Source: Membranipora membranacea (lineage: Eukaryota; Bryozoa; Gymnolaemata; Cheilostomatida; Membraniporidae). Taken from it: a stretch of DNA of 64,000 bases. The translations under genes were made by a program, and so were the position numbers. Location of the stretch: the NCBI GenBank assembly GCA_914767715.1, contig OU612068.1, forward strand, positions 3,596,001-3,660,000. Direction: 5' to 3'. Shown here piece by piece: positions 1 through 12,732 of the stretch. A model generated the notes under the pieces. That model made no database searches and was not told where the DNA came from. It saw nothing but the letters and a program-made list of their open reading frames with translations. How positions within the stretch are numbered: position 1 is the first letter of the stretch; every line of letters begins with the position of its first letter.

Positions 1-1202
1 AAGTACAGAAGAAACATACAAGCATCACATGCAGATATTAGATGCGCCGATAGAGACACCCAAGCGTCAGGGGCCGCTCAAAGCAATGCTGAAATCTCCT
101 AACGGTCCAGTGTCACCAGGACCGGCCTTGCCCGCTGACACGACAGTACAGGAGGGTGTACCTCTCATGGCTGATCTATCTGAGACCTCAGTCAACGGAG
201 AACTTAACCCAGAACGTAAGAATTGATCATAATGACTCAATAATGGCTGTGTTCTTCGATAATGGCAAAGTGACCCACAGATAGAAACCCACCATTTATT
301 GGATTGGCATGGGAGCTCAAAACCTCCAAACTCGATCGTTTTATTTAATTTTACTCTCATAATAATGTAATTATTATCTAAACTCTCCTTTTTTTGTTTT
401 GAGATTTTTATCGGTCATGACATACATAGTTATATTAAGACAAGGCAGTAACAGCTGATAATGGGTCGGTATTTTTAATGTAATATATTCTTATGTTTAC
501 GTTTTACCTTTTGATAGCCGTGAGGCGTGTTGTGACGAACTCTACTGAAGAAAGTGATGGCAATGAGACTTCCCCAGAGTCCAGCTCGGCAGCTCAAACA
601 AGCAGCGGCAGCGGCACAACGTCAGAGAGTACAAGTAACTCTACCACTGCTGACAGTACGCCACGACAGCCTCCCGCTGAGAACACAGCTCCTACCCCTA
701 CAGCTGCTGAGGTAAGTGACATGGCTCTGAGTGCTAGGGTAGTTACTATGAGCGCTGCACCAAAGCCTCTGAATCTTATGTCTATCTGTCATGTTTCTTG
801 CTGACCAGTACCAGTTTATTGATATGAGGCTGGGAGGGCTGATTGAATTATGGAATGGTCCTTAGTGCTTTCCTTTTAGACAAGCCGACAACCTGACACT
901 GTCTAAGTTAATATGGTTGATCAATAAATGTTAGGGCATCTGATCTGGCATCTGATCTGTTGGAATCTTAAACATTGTATGTCATTTGTACAAATAGAGG
1001 ATCAAAAACATATGATCATAAGCGTAAAAATACTATTGAACAAAAACATATAAATATTATTATATATATTTATATGTTTATGATTCAATAATTGACAAAT
1101 CATGCCATTACCTTAGAACTTTTTTGAACTTGGTCATAGAATAGTATACAGAGGAAGATATATTCAGCGTTTTGTGATTTATTTCAGGTTGATCTGAAGT
1201 GA
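1..1202 (+). CDS. 3' end of an unrecognised gene, Ser/Thr-rich C-terminal tail (partial)
   Basis: Three exons fit together in phase: one entering from before the window and ending at 215 (donor GTAAGAA), 518-711 (acceptor TTGATAG, donor GTAAGTG) and a very short terminal exon 1188-1202 (acceptor ATTTCAG) that adds Val-Asp-Leu-Lys and a TGA. The first exon codes for a Pro/Lys-rich stretch including PIETPKRQGPLKAMLKSPNG. The second is low-complexity Ser/Thr/Glu/Gly, as expected for a disordered cytoplasmic tail or linker. The reading frame is open from the first bases, so the start lies outside the window. I do not recognise the protein and see no domain in this part. The first two exons are well supported by splice sites and phase. 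The 15-base last exon is an inference, and the gene might use another terminal exon. Confidence 0.55.
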
Positions 1203-2187
1203 AATAGTAAAGCAAGAAGTGAGCTTCGGTGACCTTGATGACCTTATTCATATAACAGCAACTGAAAAATCACATCATGTCTGCATCAAAAAAGTTGAGA
1301 TTATCGTTATTATTCATCAAAACTAAACTGCACACATGAAAGCAACGGGTACGCATTTGTAATTATTAGATATGGCCTTGGATAATATGATCTACCAATC
1401 AGGAAGGCATAGATCGATGGCTATCTCTAACTCAACACTCCACAAATTCAACCACAAAATATTCCATTTCTGACTAGTTCCCTATATGAATACCATTGTT
1501 ATAATTAACCTAAAATAATATATATTATATATTATGTTTTCATCGCAAAAACTATTTATTTTGTTTTGAGAAAAAGTCCTGAACAACGGGAAGGGTTTTT
1601 GTTGTAGTACATATTAAGTGAAATGTATGTAAAACTTACAACTAAGTGATTGTATTACTTGTGTCCAGTAGATATGATTAGCCTTGCAACCAAACCGTGA
1701 TAAACCTGTGAGGTGAATACTGGAAATGATTGAAATCTAATTCTGCCTGCAACAAAACACTATGTACTGAGTTATTACTTTCCTGTTAACTTATTGAATG
1801 ATACAAAATAAATAAATTGTTTAATAACCTTCTAATCCAATTAACCAGGTGTTCAGTTTTAAATATAAGTGACCACATTGTGATGATGGTTACTAGAATT
1901 ATGAAGACATTGATTTAACCTAAATTGTTGAGAAAATTGACTCAGCGGCAATAAAACTTCTGCAACACGCTGCTGCATGTACACAAAAAAACGCAACTTT
2001 GGTGACGTTAACCATCTCCTGATGAATCATGTTCCATGTCCCCTTGGTCTGGCTGTGAAGTTCTACCCCTGGGAATGCGCCTATCATAATCCGATGTGGT
2101 ATCTGTGCATAAATTTATAGCAAAAGTGAGAATGAGATTCAAAGTGGCAAATATCATGACGGTTGTGAGGGGGTCAGTAAGTCATCT
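1203..2187. other. Intergenic stretch between convergent genes
   Basis: About 1 kb of AT-rich sequence separates the stop of the upstream plus-strand gene from the stop of the minus-strand receptor gene. It should hold both 3' UTRs. An AATAAA-type motif on the plus strand lies near 1806. I see no coding region or recognisable repeat. Confidence 0.5.
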
Positions 2188-5100
2188 TCAAGTGCCTCGA
2201 GGGAACATTGTAGCCAGTGAGACGACTATAGATAGACTGTAGAGGTAGAAGAATCCTCTATCTAAGACCAGAGCAACAGCTCGCCACTCTCCTCGTATCT
2301 TATCTAAGTTCTCCTGGGTCTTCTGTTTGTATATGAGAGTTTTAATGAAGCGCCTGATTTCTCGTACATCGCCCTCTAGGCTTTGATACAGGTGGATAGG
2401 GGACATGTCAGGGGTTATGTCCCCCTCCCGGGATGTGTGCTTGTGATGATTGTTCATACTAGAGGGAAGACCAGTTCGACAAGTACATGTGCCCTCCTGC
2501 TGTGCCATGGGGGATAACTCTTTAGCCGAAAACTTGTTGTAGGTCATCTCTTTTATTTTCAGCTTTTTGAAGTCTTTTTGTATTTTTGGGTCGACAGTTT
2601 TAAGAGCTTCATACAGCGGTGGTGTTTTGTCTTTGGGGACGTAGTTGGTCATGCAAACTAGACGCGCCAAACCAACTAGCACCGTCTGAAAAGAGAATGA
2701 TCAACCGCTTGTTATAGTGAGATCCACTAAGCTGTTGGTATCAAATTCACACAAAACTCTGAGAGTTATAATTCTCTTGACATAGAAACCAGACCCTATC
2801 ATCCTCTGCCAGTATGTGGGCAGAGACTAATATTTACACCCCACATGGGTCAAGTGTGGCGAATCAATATCTGTATATATATATAAGCTTGTAAACAGTG
2901 AGGAAGGCATCAGGTGTGAGTGTTTACTACAGACATTTCTGAGTGCAGGCAGCATTAGTACTGAGAGCAAGGATAGAATGAAGTGAGCTAACATTCTCAC
3001 ATAAAAAGTCGAGCCGGTTGGTGGGTGGTACCTCCTACACAGTTCACCAATCATCAACAAAGACAACAATAAATTTTGAATGAGGAAGGATAGACCATGA
3101 GCCATAGACCGAGGATTAGAGATGAGATTAATTAATTATTTATTTCTTACCCGTTTGACCCAATATGGTACCCGATTAGTTCGAGGCCCTCGGAAGTATA
3201 AATGGATGACTATAACAGCTAGAAATGTTGATAATGTGATCATTATCATATTCAGGCAGTAGTATGCACCTGTGGGAAAAGAGAAAAAAGTTATAATTTT
3301 GTCACTTTCTGATGCCAATATTCAGGTGTGTGTCTCATAATGGATAATGGAAAGAGTGTAAATTGATTTCAAGGATTTTCCAGGAAGAATATTTGAGGCA
3401 GTAATGAGATTAAACGAAGCGTGTCAGATCATTTAGCAGTTCAAGGGGATCTGAAATATCTTTTAAGTGGCCGTTGCACTGTTTGTTTGAAAGCTTGTAT
3501 GAATAATATCAATTGGACAAAAAACAGCAACGCATTGATTTTCGAAACTTGTGTGGATGTGAAACCAAATCCCAGGTCAGTGCATCACTCAGAATAGAAA
3601 GTATAAAAAGTGTGATGCCGCTCATAATGCGAGTTTCCTCTATGAAATGCATTACCTACTGAACGGAATAACAATAAATTCACAACAACTCACACAAATA
3701 AAAAGTCAAGTATCAAAGGACAAAAAACAAAATGTTTAGAATATAAATAACTGCATTATCCATTGCACCAAGTTCTGGCTGGGATGCAAATGGAGTAAGG
3801 TTAGTATTCCTGGTGCAATATCGAGGCGTTATTGGAGCTTCTACACAAGAAGAGGACAGACAGGTTGTCGATAATCCTTACTTTTTGTGACCAGTAGGTG
3901 AATTGAAACACAAAATTGTAGACTAGCTAGTGAATTTGGAGCGTAACAAGAACGCCCTGATAGGTACTGAAGTTTAGAAAATGATCTCTACAATAGCTGC
4001 AGAGGCACGCCGGAATAGAACTACACTGAAAACAGTTTATTGCTCAGATTATACCAGGCCTCTTCTTTCCCCATTTGAAAAGTTTTGGGGCAAGGTCAGC
4101 AAAGCTCAACAAGAATCGCTTCTGTTTGTCATGATTATTTTCTGTAAGATCCCATGCAGGCCCATGTTGACCAATTGGAGCTGAGTTCCGGAGTCTATAC
4201 CAAAATAATTGTAACAGAATGAATGATTTTGGAACCACGCAAAATACCATTAATAAGAAGCAACACTGCGCTAAGAGCTAATAGCAAGGCAAAAAACTAT
4301 TCACATTGACTGTTAACAGCATCAAGCAGTAGCATTCTATAGAGGAATTACAGTATTTTTTATTTCTACAGACAGGAGAGTTTTCTAGAGGAACTACAGT
4401 ACCTATCAGGGGTACACTTGATGCATCCGATGGCGTCGAGTCTGCCAGGAGCAGAAGCAAGACAAAAAATGCCACAAAGATATTCATGCCTACAAAACAG
4501 AACATTCCACAGCTAAGAGATATTAACTACCACAACCACACAGTCCCAGGCTTAGCGTAGGTTTGCAGGGGTGTGCCGGAAAGCAAAGGGGTGTACCAGC
4601 TTAGAAGATAGGTTTCCCTTGTGCAGTTGGTTAGTCATTCACAATATCACAATGGTGTGAGTAGCAAATTGACTAACTACTGGAAGATAAAAACTTCTCA
4701 GACCGATAGTTTATATTTTTTGTGTCCATCCTAATGTGCTCTTCAGCTAAGAGAAATGTTTAGTTTGAGAAGTTCTTTGCGGAATGTTAAAGGTTAATGA
4801 TAGTTATGATAGTGCTTAGTGAACGATATGTACAACATTGAGTTGACAGTTTGTTGCTCTGGGGGAGAGGGTGCGATGAGGGGAAGTTTTACCTATGAGT
4901 GGAATTGATGCCGCAGCAGGGGGAGTATTGTCAGTCAATAATAGCAGTAGTAGAAAAAACGCCACAAATATATTCATTCCTGAAAATAATGACAATATGA
5001 TGATTACTCAGTATGGTGATATAAAAAATACTGGCTCATGTTATAACTGAGCAATAGTAAATGGTCTCTGCAAAGTCGATTGCCAAACTGAACCTAGGGA

Positions 5101-8100
5101 TATAAAGAAATGCAGTGGCAGGGCAATAACAGAGTCATTTTCGGTCAATGGAACTTTGACAGAACAGCTTGCTAGCTTACAACAAGATGATTTCAGTTTT
5201 TTGAGAGCATCAAAAATCATCTCCAGCAACAACTAAACAAATTTGGTATTCATTTCTGCAAATTAAAAGATTTATGATAAACACAACAAGAGCCTGTCAA
5301 AGACAGTAATCATGAGGTACAAAAGTCAACCGATTTCGTTGGCACGTTTGACGGTAGTACATAAGTTGCAATTCATCTCATGCACTCTCAAATGGTGCAC
5401 AACTACAACAGATTTACAAAGAGTTGGTCTGATTGAGCCTCAGGCTGGCACATCGCCGCCCCAACTCAATTCATGAAACGTAAGATTTGATGAGTAAAAA
5501 TAACGAAATAAGCAAGCAAATCAAATCAAACTGCATATTCCCTCGGAGGTCTGAGACCTCCTACAGAATTCCCGAAAAATGAGATGCGTGGTCTGGTGCC
5601 AGAATTAGCAGGAATGAATGGCTGTGTTCTTTTGGTGACATCTACGTTAATGCTTTGGGATGTGGCAAGTGATATGACCACCTGATTTAAATCGACCCGA
5701 TTCCGATTATCATGCCAAAATTTTCGAGCCGCTTTTTGATAGGAGTCAAGGTTTATGGATTATCTTCCGGACTGTTCTTCATCGTTTGACGAGGGAAAGT
5801 TTCTGTTTCAGTTAACAAACCAGTTGTGATTGAATTAAACACAATAATGTGAATTTGAATCAGTAGGGCCAACCTAGCACCAAACCCAAGTTATTCTGCA
5901 GAGCACACTCAAATCATAAATTAATAAAGATCTTGGCAGATTGGTTAACCAAATAGCTCCACCAATAAGACAACAGAGGTGGTCATTGTTCACTAAGATT
6001 GCTTGTTCTTCCTTACCAAGCTGCATTTTGGCAGCCGATTCAGGAGGCAGCCAAAACAGAATCATAGTGAGCAGAGAGAGTAGGACACAGGGCAATATCA
6101 GAATATAGCTGTAAAAAGCCACCTACAAAAACCGATGTATGAATATATGTGATCTTGCTAGCTCTATCAAACGTGATATATCCGTTCGCTTTTGACAGCG
6201 AAGATTGAAAAAGTGAAAATGATGATAAGTCAAGCTGCCACCGCAGTCATCTAACCCAATATACAAATTTATAATCAGATCCTACCAGTGGTTGTCATTG
6301 ACTTTTGCATCGTTTTCACTTTTCCTCCTAGGCTAGAAAGTATAATCTATTAAACTTATAAGCTTTAGGGGTGGATTGGTGCCCAGCCCTCAGTCTACCT
6401 GCACAGAGCAGTATATAACTGAAGGCACTTAACAAAAGCAGCACTCACCCAGTTGCATTTTGGCTGGAGACTCAGGTGGTAACCAGAAAAGTACCATAGT
6501 CAGCAGTGAAAGCAGGACGCATGGTAAGATCAGTATATAACTGTAAAATGCCACCTATACGAGACCGAGACGAGAAATCCATATTACAAAAGCTAAATAT
6601 GAAGTCAATTTGGAAATTTAGACTATTGGGTGCGATTCGCAACGTTGTGCCATCAGCTGGGATTGGCTCACAGGCTAAGTTAGTCTGAGTTATAGACATA
6701 GGATGAGTACCATGTATACAGTTCTGGAAACTGCCAGAAAATTATTATTTTCAGGTCATGGATAACAGGGTTATCCTCATTGCGCAGCATTTATTCAAAG
6801 ATGATTTAAAATAATAGTGATATATGGTTGCCGTCTAGATTGATGCGACATGAACAGAATCACAGTGTTCACTGATCAAACAGGCCAACTGCATAATGTT
6901 TGGATCTTCATAGTCGATAGTTCAGTGGCCGAAATAATCTGATTTACGAAATTCAATTTACACTCTTAGATGTCAAGTAAAATGAGATTAGGAGTGAAAC
7001 AAGGGGGTGGATAGCATCTTCATTTGGGACGCGTTCGGGGGCAAGTAAACAGGAGTTACCAAATCAGGGACGAATAATGATCAGTTTGTTCAGTCATATA
7101 TTGAATAGTCTTATCAAATAACTTAGGAGCTCATACATATAGGTTCAGGTACCCTATCGATTATTCAGAGTTTAAGCATACCTGTCTTTTGATCACCACA
7201 GAAAATGTGAGGTCTGGGAACGGTTCAGGGCAGCAGGGGTAATATATCACATTCTTTTGGCCAGGATGTGCTAGTATCTCCCACTCATTGCTTGGGAGAT
7301 AGTCCTCTAAAGATATCATCGGTGAGTCCTATTGGTAAAAATTACCGATGTTATTTATCATCCAATTTCATGCTGACTAGTCCTTGTCAGCATTAAAGAA
7401 AACAAGAACAAAAGCTTACAAACATAATATACAAAACGTTGAGAGTGAAAGAGAGTGTATCCTGTTTTTTTTATCAAGAGATGCAAATTTTAGAAATTCA
7501 TAATTTCATGTTACGAGCAAATTCCGATGGGAGAATTCAGGAGATGTTGGTCATATATGACAGCTGTGTAAGATTTACACTTAGCACCTGTCGAAAGGTG
7601 TCAACTACAGGTGCTGCCTTGTTGAGCTTATTGATATAGCTCATACTCATAATATGCCTGGTCAATCATTACAAATTGTAACACCATCTTTTATCACAGT
7701 TATCAGCGATGCCGCCATTTCTCGGGTCTGTCTAAAACGCCCAAAGCCCTTCCCTTGCACTGCCCTTTCTCTATCATTTATACACTAAGTCTTTTGTATG
7801 ACAGATTACGTATATAAGACTTATCTATCAAAATATTCATACCTGGTAGAAATCGATGTCGACTTTGTATCCATCGTATGACCAGGAGCCAAACTTAAGA
7901 TGGCAAATCTGGGAGTCGAAAGGGAAGTTTGTAATATCTATGGAGCATGCACTTTTATACAGACTTGTAGGTATCCATAGCACTGTGCCGTCACTGGAGA
8001 CCACACACAGAGCGTCTCTCAGCTCGCTCAACCTGTCATCAGCGCTAAAAAGGAGATGAAGAGCTACAGAGTCAATAACGGCTTATTATTTATTATATAT

Positions 8101-11100
8101 ATAATATATAGATATATCTAGAACATTTAGCATGATGAGAGGTTGTATTTCCGGCTAAGTTTGATCACGCTGCTTGAGATACAATTATTTTCTTACTTTA
8201 ATTGAATTGGCTCAGCGCAGCTTAGGAGTTAGATAGCTTCATAATAATTAAACAAATACATATAAATAAGTGTTCATGTGTTTATGGATAGAGCTCAAAC
8301 TTGGTTGAAAACTACGCTATAGGAATATGATGCTTTTCTGCACCCATACATGGTAGATTACAGTAAGAAAGTAACAATTGAAGCTGTGATTATATTACTG
8401 TATGCAGCTATCAGTCTAAGTTTTCCGCAAGTGCAGTTTATCTTTTAGGATTTCAACTCTGTTACTTGGATGAATGAGCTTTTGAATATGAGGATTCTCC
8501 ATGAATAATGTTGGTCATATTTGACATGCCAGTAAAGGTAAAATGTAGAGTAAATTATGACAGTTGTGCTTTATTTAGTTTCCATCTTTTGTCTTTTACC
8601 GAACTGATGCCACATCAATGTTGACTGAGTTCAAACTATTGATTCATGATCAATTACGATGCCATACTGGGCATCAACATAAAACATGGAACAACCTCCC
8701 CCAACCCTACCTCCAATAAAATAGTTTCACACTTTCCTTTACATTTGAATAATTTCACATTCTCTTTTACATTTATTCAGACTTAAATAGTATTGATCAT
8801 CAATTAGGTAAACAAGAATGAAGAATAGATCTTAATGGTAAAGCTAGTGTATATTTACTAGATTACTAGCAAGTCAAATTTCTGGTGACAAGTCAAATGG
8901 AATGAAATCTAAACATGTATAATTGGCTATTGGGCTGACTTTGATTGAAGTCAGAATGTACGTACAATTTATCATAGTTAAGGATAGTCAGCTTTTTCAA
9001 TGGCAGCAAAAGTTAACAGGTGCAAAACTATCTCAAGTATACTGAGAATTATATTGGTCATGAAGTCGAACTGAATAATCTGGTCATCAGATTGGGCTGC
9101 AGTGTTTTTTTGGCCGGCATAGGATTCTCAAACTGACCTGCAATCCCCATATGACCATAGATGTCAAACACTTACTATTGCCTGGGTTATCGCCTGGGTG
9201 CACCAGGGATATAATGTAATATAAACAACATACACAAGATGTGTGCACCTGACTATGTACTGAACATGTTAAGTAAACTTGAGCTCAGGGAACCATGAAA
9301 CTGAGACTATGCTTTATTACCTGCGTACCTGCGAGGTAACGCACTCAGGCACAGCAGAGTTAGATACTTACTAGTTGTAGAGTACTAGATCTGGCTTCCA
9401 GATATCCTGTGCTGGCACTCTGACATCTGTAACTCCGCCGTAGTCGCTGGCGTTCCAGCTCAATAAATAATCTGTCCATAACTAAAAGTTGAACAAACAG
9501 GCCTTAAACTTAATTGAGTCACAGAATAAAATGCATTATATATCATATATTGGTGTTGAGATAACTATTGATAATAACTCATACAAAATGTTTTATGTAG
9601 GACATTCCCTGCAGATGCCTATGTCGGTCGTGATATTTGATAAGTAATGGTCTGAGACCCGATTTGAACTATTACTCAATAGCAGTATGTACACAAAAGT
9701 GATGCCTTGTCAGCGAGTAGCGGAGAAGATTACAGATTGTTTCTAAAATCATTTTGTGTTCACTCACCAATCTGTTCCAGGCTCGGATTGTAAGGACCTG
9801 ATTCTTCTCGTCTAGCCTGAGGATCTGTACTAGACCGAGTCCATATTTGAGTTTGATTGCCTCAGAGGAGTTTTGTACGGGGCGTCCTGTTACCCCAGCC
9901 TCCTTGTATGTGTCTATGAGGTCTTTGATCAGTCTCTTCTCATGAGATAAAGCTAAGTGACCTGAAATATGAAGACATGTGTGGTTATTACAGGCAAGCT
10001 AAGTTTTATAATAACAGTCTCGCCCATCACTGAAACTGAAACTATCGGGACCAAACAAGCAAGCTCTCAAACCTGAGACAACATGCATACTAAATCTTCC
10101 CACAGAATCACTTTTTGGTATTTCTAACGTGATACTGATGCCAAAAGAATTCTTCTAATTCAGTAGTAAAGGAAACAAGTTGGAATTGGATTTTAGCTAC
10201 AAAGTGGTGATAAGCATCCCAGCTCTACTGCTAATACGCTGATACAAGCAATCAGGTATGAAAGAAAACACAAACATCTCATGCTGATAGAAGAAGATTA
10301 CAACGATAGAAGTGAGACAGGAGGTAAAAACTAGCTACACCATGCAAGCATTGGAGTGAACTTGAGCAGGGGCTAGGAGGATTTGAGCTCTGGTAAGCTA
10401 ATCAACAATAAGTAAAGACACAGTCTATAATAGGATCATGTCTTTCAGGATCCTATTTGTTGTTATAGAACCTGAGCGATGTAGGTTAAGATGCCAGGTT
10501 ATATTTGGACTGTGAGATCTACTTGGTTATTGCATCCGTGTATAGGAGCATTATGATGCTTGGCGTTTACAGGGAAACAAGCAAACCTTGTTGCCTTGTA
10601 ATTGAAAACCCCTTGTATATTATGGTCTAGCGCTGCGCCCCGATACCCCGGCTTTTATAGCACTGAAAACTGGTCACCGAAGTAAACGAGCACCATGTAC
10701 ATAAGTAAATTTTCTGGGAAATATGGAATGATTATGCTTTACAAATATTTTACTAGTGCTATAAGGAGTTGTAAGTGTAAAATTAATTGGAAATCAATGT
10801 TTTATAATTTTGTTGTATGGAAAATGTTTTGTTGAGGCAGGAAAACTAAAACCTTTAATCCATGGTACAGAAATAGATGATAAGCCTGCAATTCTAGCTC
10901 CAGCAATCGTGTAACATGACTCCCAAAATGTTTATCAAACATAGAACCGCCTAACTGGTGCCAGGAATTCTAGATATCAAGGCTATGGAAATGTCTTTCA
11001 GCGACAAAATCATGAAATAAAGCTGCTTTGAATAAACTTCATGACTTGCGCTTCTTTCAAACAGATGGCAAATCGCTTTTAATGCTAATGAAATGTTGAC

Positions 11101-12732
11101 AGCTGGCATTTTAATTTTTAAATCTAATTTACAGTTTTTAATCTTGTCGAAAGGACTTTATTTCCCATTTCAAAGATTGTTCAGCGTCAGGGTAACAATA
11201 AAGGGCAGCAGCATTTTAAGCTGCCTGAGCGCTCACAGAAACCAGAGCCTTGGTACTCATACTTATCAAAATTAGCCAGCAGATGACACTGAGACTAAAT
11301 AGCTTCTAGCTGGAAAAACTGTTTTGCACAAAAATAGAGGGAGGTGTATTTTGTATAACATGCTAGATAAGACATAGTAGGAGAAACTCTTCCGGCTTAG
11401 GTCATCAAACGCTGTCAGGTGCAGGCAGCATCTTTTATCATGATCAACAAAACTATTTCATTAAAAATGTCATCGCAATTCCTTGTGGATTTTGACACCG
11501 TGATTGGCAAGCACACTAATGTGATGAACTATCGGTGCTTGGTGCAGTAAACGGCATCAGGTAATTCATTTATGACAAGTCAGAGACTGCATAAATTTTA
11601 TTGTACATTTATACGTAACAATTTACTAGTTTCTATTTCACTTCAGTACGTCATGCCAAGTGTCAGTGAAAAGCAAGCCAAAGGTTTTCCCGATCAAAAG
11701 TGTTTTTCACTCCCAACTTTAAAACCTTATGAAGGTGGTTCTGATCAGAATATTCACAGTATTGGCAGCATAGTATAGCTCCAGGGTTGAGCGAAATGTT
11801 TCTAACTGTGAAACAAGGTCACTATATTATCTTTGTCATGACAAAATGACAGAAATAATGTACCAATTGGATTACAGTAGAAGGAACCTTACCAGCTGTG
11901 ATTTAGCGCAATAATTAAATCTCGTTTGAAATTACATTATCCAAAATACACGGAGTGACTACTTTTCTGACCGTCACAATTTTAGGAATCAGCGTGGGCA
12001 GCCATATATAAGTGATCGGATTGACCTTCGTGGACGATACGACGTAATATTATCTGATTTTTTCTTATTATCAAAATCATAACTCAGTGCAATTTCTCCC
12101 TAATGATAACAGTGGTTCCCAATTTTAGCCTACTTTTACAACGATACAATGCTGCTCCTTGCTGAAACCATTACAATACAGCTGCCAGGCTAATTTTCCG
12201 ATTTCCCCAAAAACAATTGCAGTAAAATTAGGTATTTGATTATTAATAAAACACATTCGATAAATAAATTCCATCTAAAAAATGCTATGCTTGTAAAAAA
12301 TTATTCATGCTTTGGTGTATGTAATAAATAAGATGCTCAGTGTTATCTATCAAAGACTCAATAGCAGCACATTGGAATTTTTGTGTATGGTGAAGTGGTT
12401 ATACGGTCGTTATTCTGGTGAAAGCACAAATTATATTTATTAGAAAAACTTCTGTTTTTTGGCTGATCAGATTTTTCTTATGCTGAGCTTGTCGATACCG
12501 ATTCATAGTTGAGAGTTCCACCATCCTTTTAAACCAAGAAAAGATAGATCGCTATCCCTTAACGAATGTCCTAAATCAACATCACAATGTCGACAATGGA
12601 AATAGACCTACCTTTTCCAACCCTCTGTGGCTCCTTTCTATCATTTTTCCTTCCAGCAATAACAGCAGTTATAGATATGATTGTAATTAAACTCCACGAA
12701 AATATAAAATATCTTAAAGGTAATAGCACCAT
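2188..12732 (-). CDS. Nicotinic acetylcholine receptor, alpha-type subunit with anion-channel-like pore motif
   Basis: Cys-loop ligand-gated channel subunit of the cell membrane. Exons in transcript order: 12612-12732, 9768-9961, 9372-9481 (110 bp, the usual size of this nAChR exon), 7843-8044, 7182-7328, then one M1 exon (6449-6554 or 6017-6122), one M2 exon (4893-4979 or 4403-4489), 3151-3269 and 2188-2685. All phases match and one choice from each pair gives 527 residues. Visible features: an N-terminal signal peptide, the Cys-loop with two Cys 14 residues apart (about 175 and 189), the loop B Trp (SWSYDG, about 196) and the vicinal Cys pair in [12 protein letters not shown] (241-242), which marks an alpha-type subunit. 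M1, M2, M3, a cytoplasmic loop of about 100 residues and M4 (ending LATMFPRGT) follow. Before M2 the usual Gly-Glu-Lys of cation channels is replaced by Pro-Ala-Lys or Ala-Ala-Lys, as in anion-selective Cys-loop receptors. The introns, including 9962-12611, show no other exon. Confidence 0.93.
4403..4489 (-). CDS. nAChR M2 (pore) exon, copy B
   Basis: This is the second copy of the 87-bp pore exon: [20 protein letters not shown], then SDASSVPLI. Acceptor is TTTGTAG and donor GTACTG. It differs from copy A at 13' (Val for Leu), 19' (Ala for Thr), 21' (Ser for Asn) and several positions of the M2-M3 loop that couples binding to gating. Because 87 is a multiple of three, including both copies would keep the frame but would duplicate the pore helix. 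Exclusive use is therefore expected but is not forced by frame. Confidence 0.87.
4893..4979 (-). CDS. nAChR M2 (pore) exon, copy A
   Basis: This 87-bp exon codes for most of the pore helix and the M2-M3 loop: [20 protein letters not shown], then PAAASIPLI. It takes two bases to finish the Gly at 4' and leaves one base for the next Gly, matching both neighbours. Acceptor is TTTTCAG and donor GTAAAA. The conserved Leu at 9' of most nAChRs is Val here, and 6' is Asn. The second copy lies 403 bp downstream and has the same length and phase. Confidence 0.87.
6017..6122 (-). CDS. nAChR M1 exon, copy B (Ala at -2')
   Basis: This is the second tandem copy of the 106-bp M1 exon, with acceptor TTTGTAG and donor GTAAGG. 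Length and phases equal those of copy A. The protein differs from copy A at two positions: Ile for Val near the end of M1, and Ala for Pro immediately before the Ala-Lys that precedes M2 ([10 protein letters not shown]). The reading frame and splice sites are intact and substitutions are mainly synonymous, so it looks like a functional alternative exon rather than a relic. Confidence 0.88.
6449..6554 (-). CDS. nAChR M1 exon, copy A (Pro at -2')
   Basis: This 106-bp exon codes for the end of the ligand-binding domain and M1: [20 protein letters not shown], then [15 protein letters not shown]. It has a proper acceptor (CTATAG) and donor (GTGAGT), phase 0 in and phase 1 out. It shares 33 of 35 residues with the copy 326 bp downstream, though many third-codon bases differ. 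The residues just before M2 are Pro-Ala-Lys, the anion-type combination. Because 106 is not a multiple of three, using both copies would shift the frame, which favours mutually exclusive use. Confidence 0.88.
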
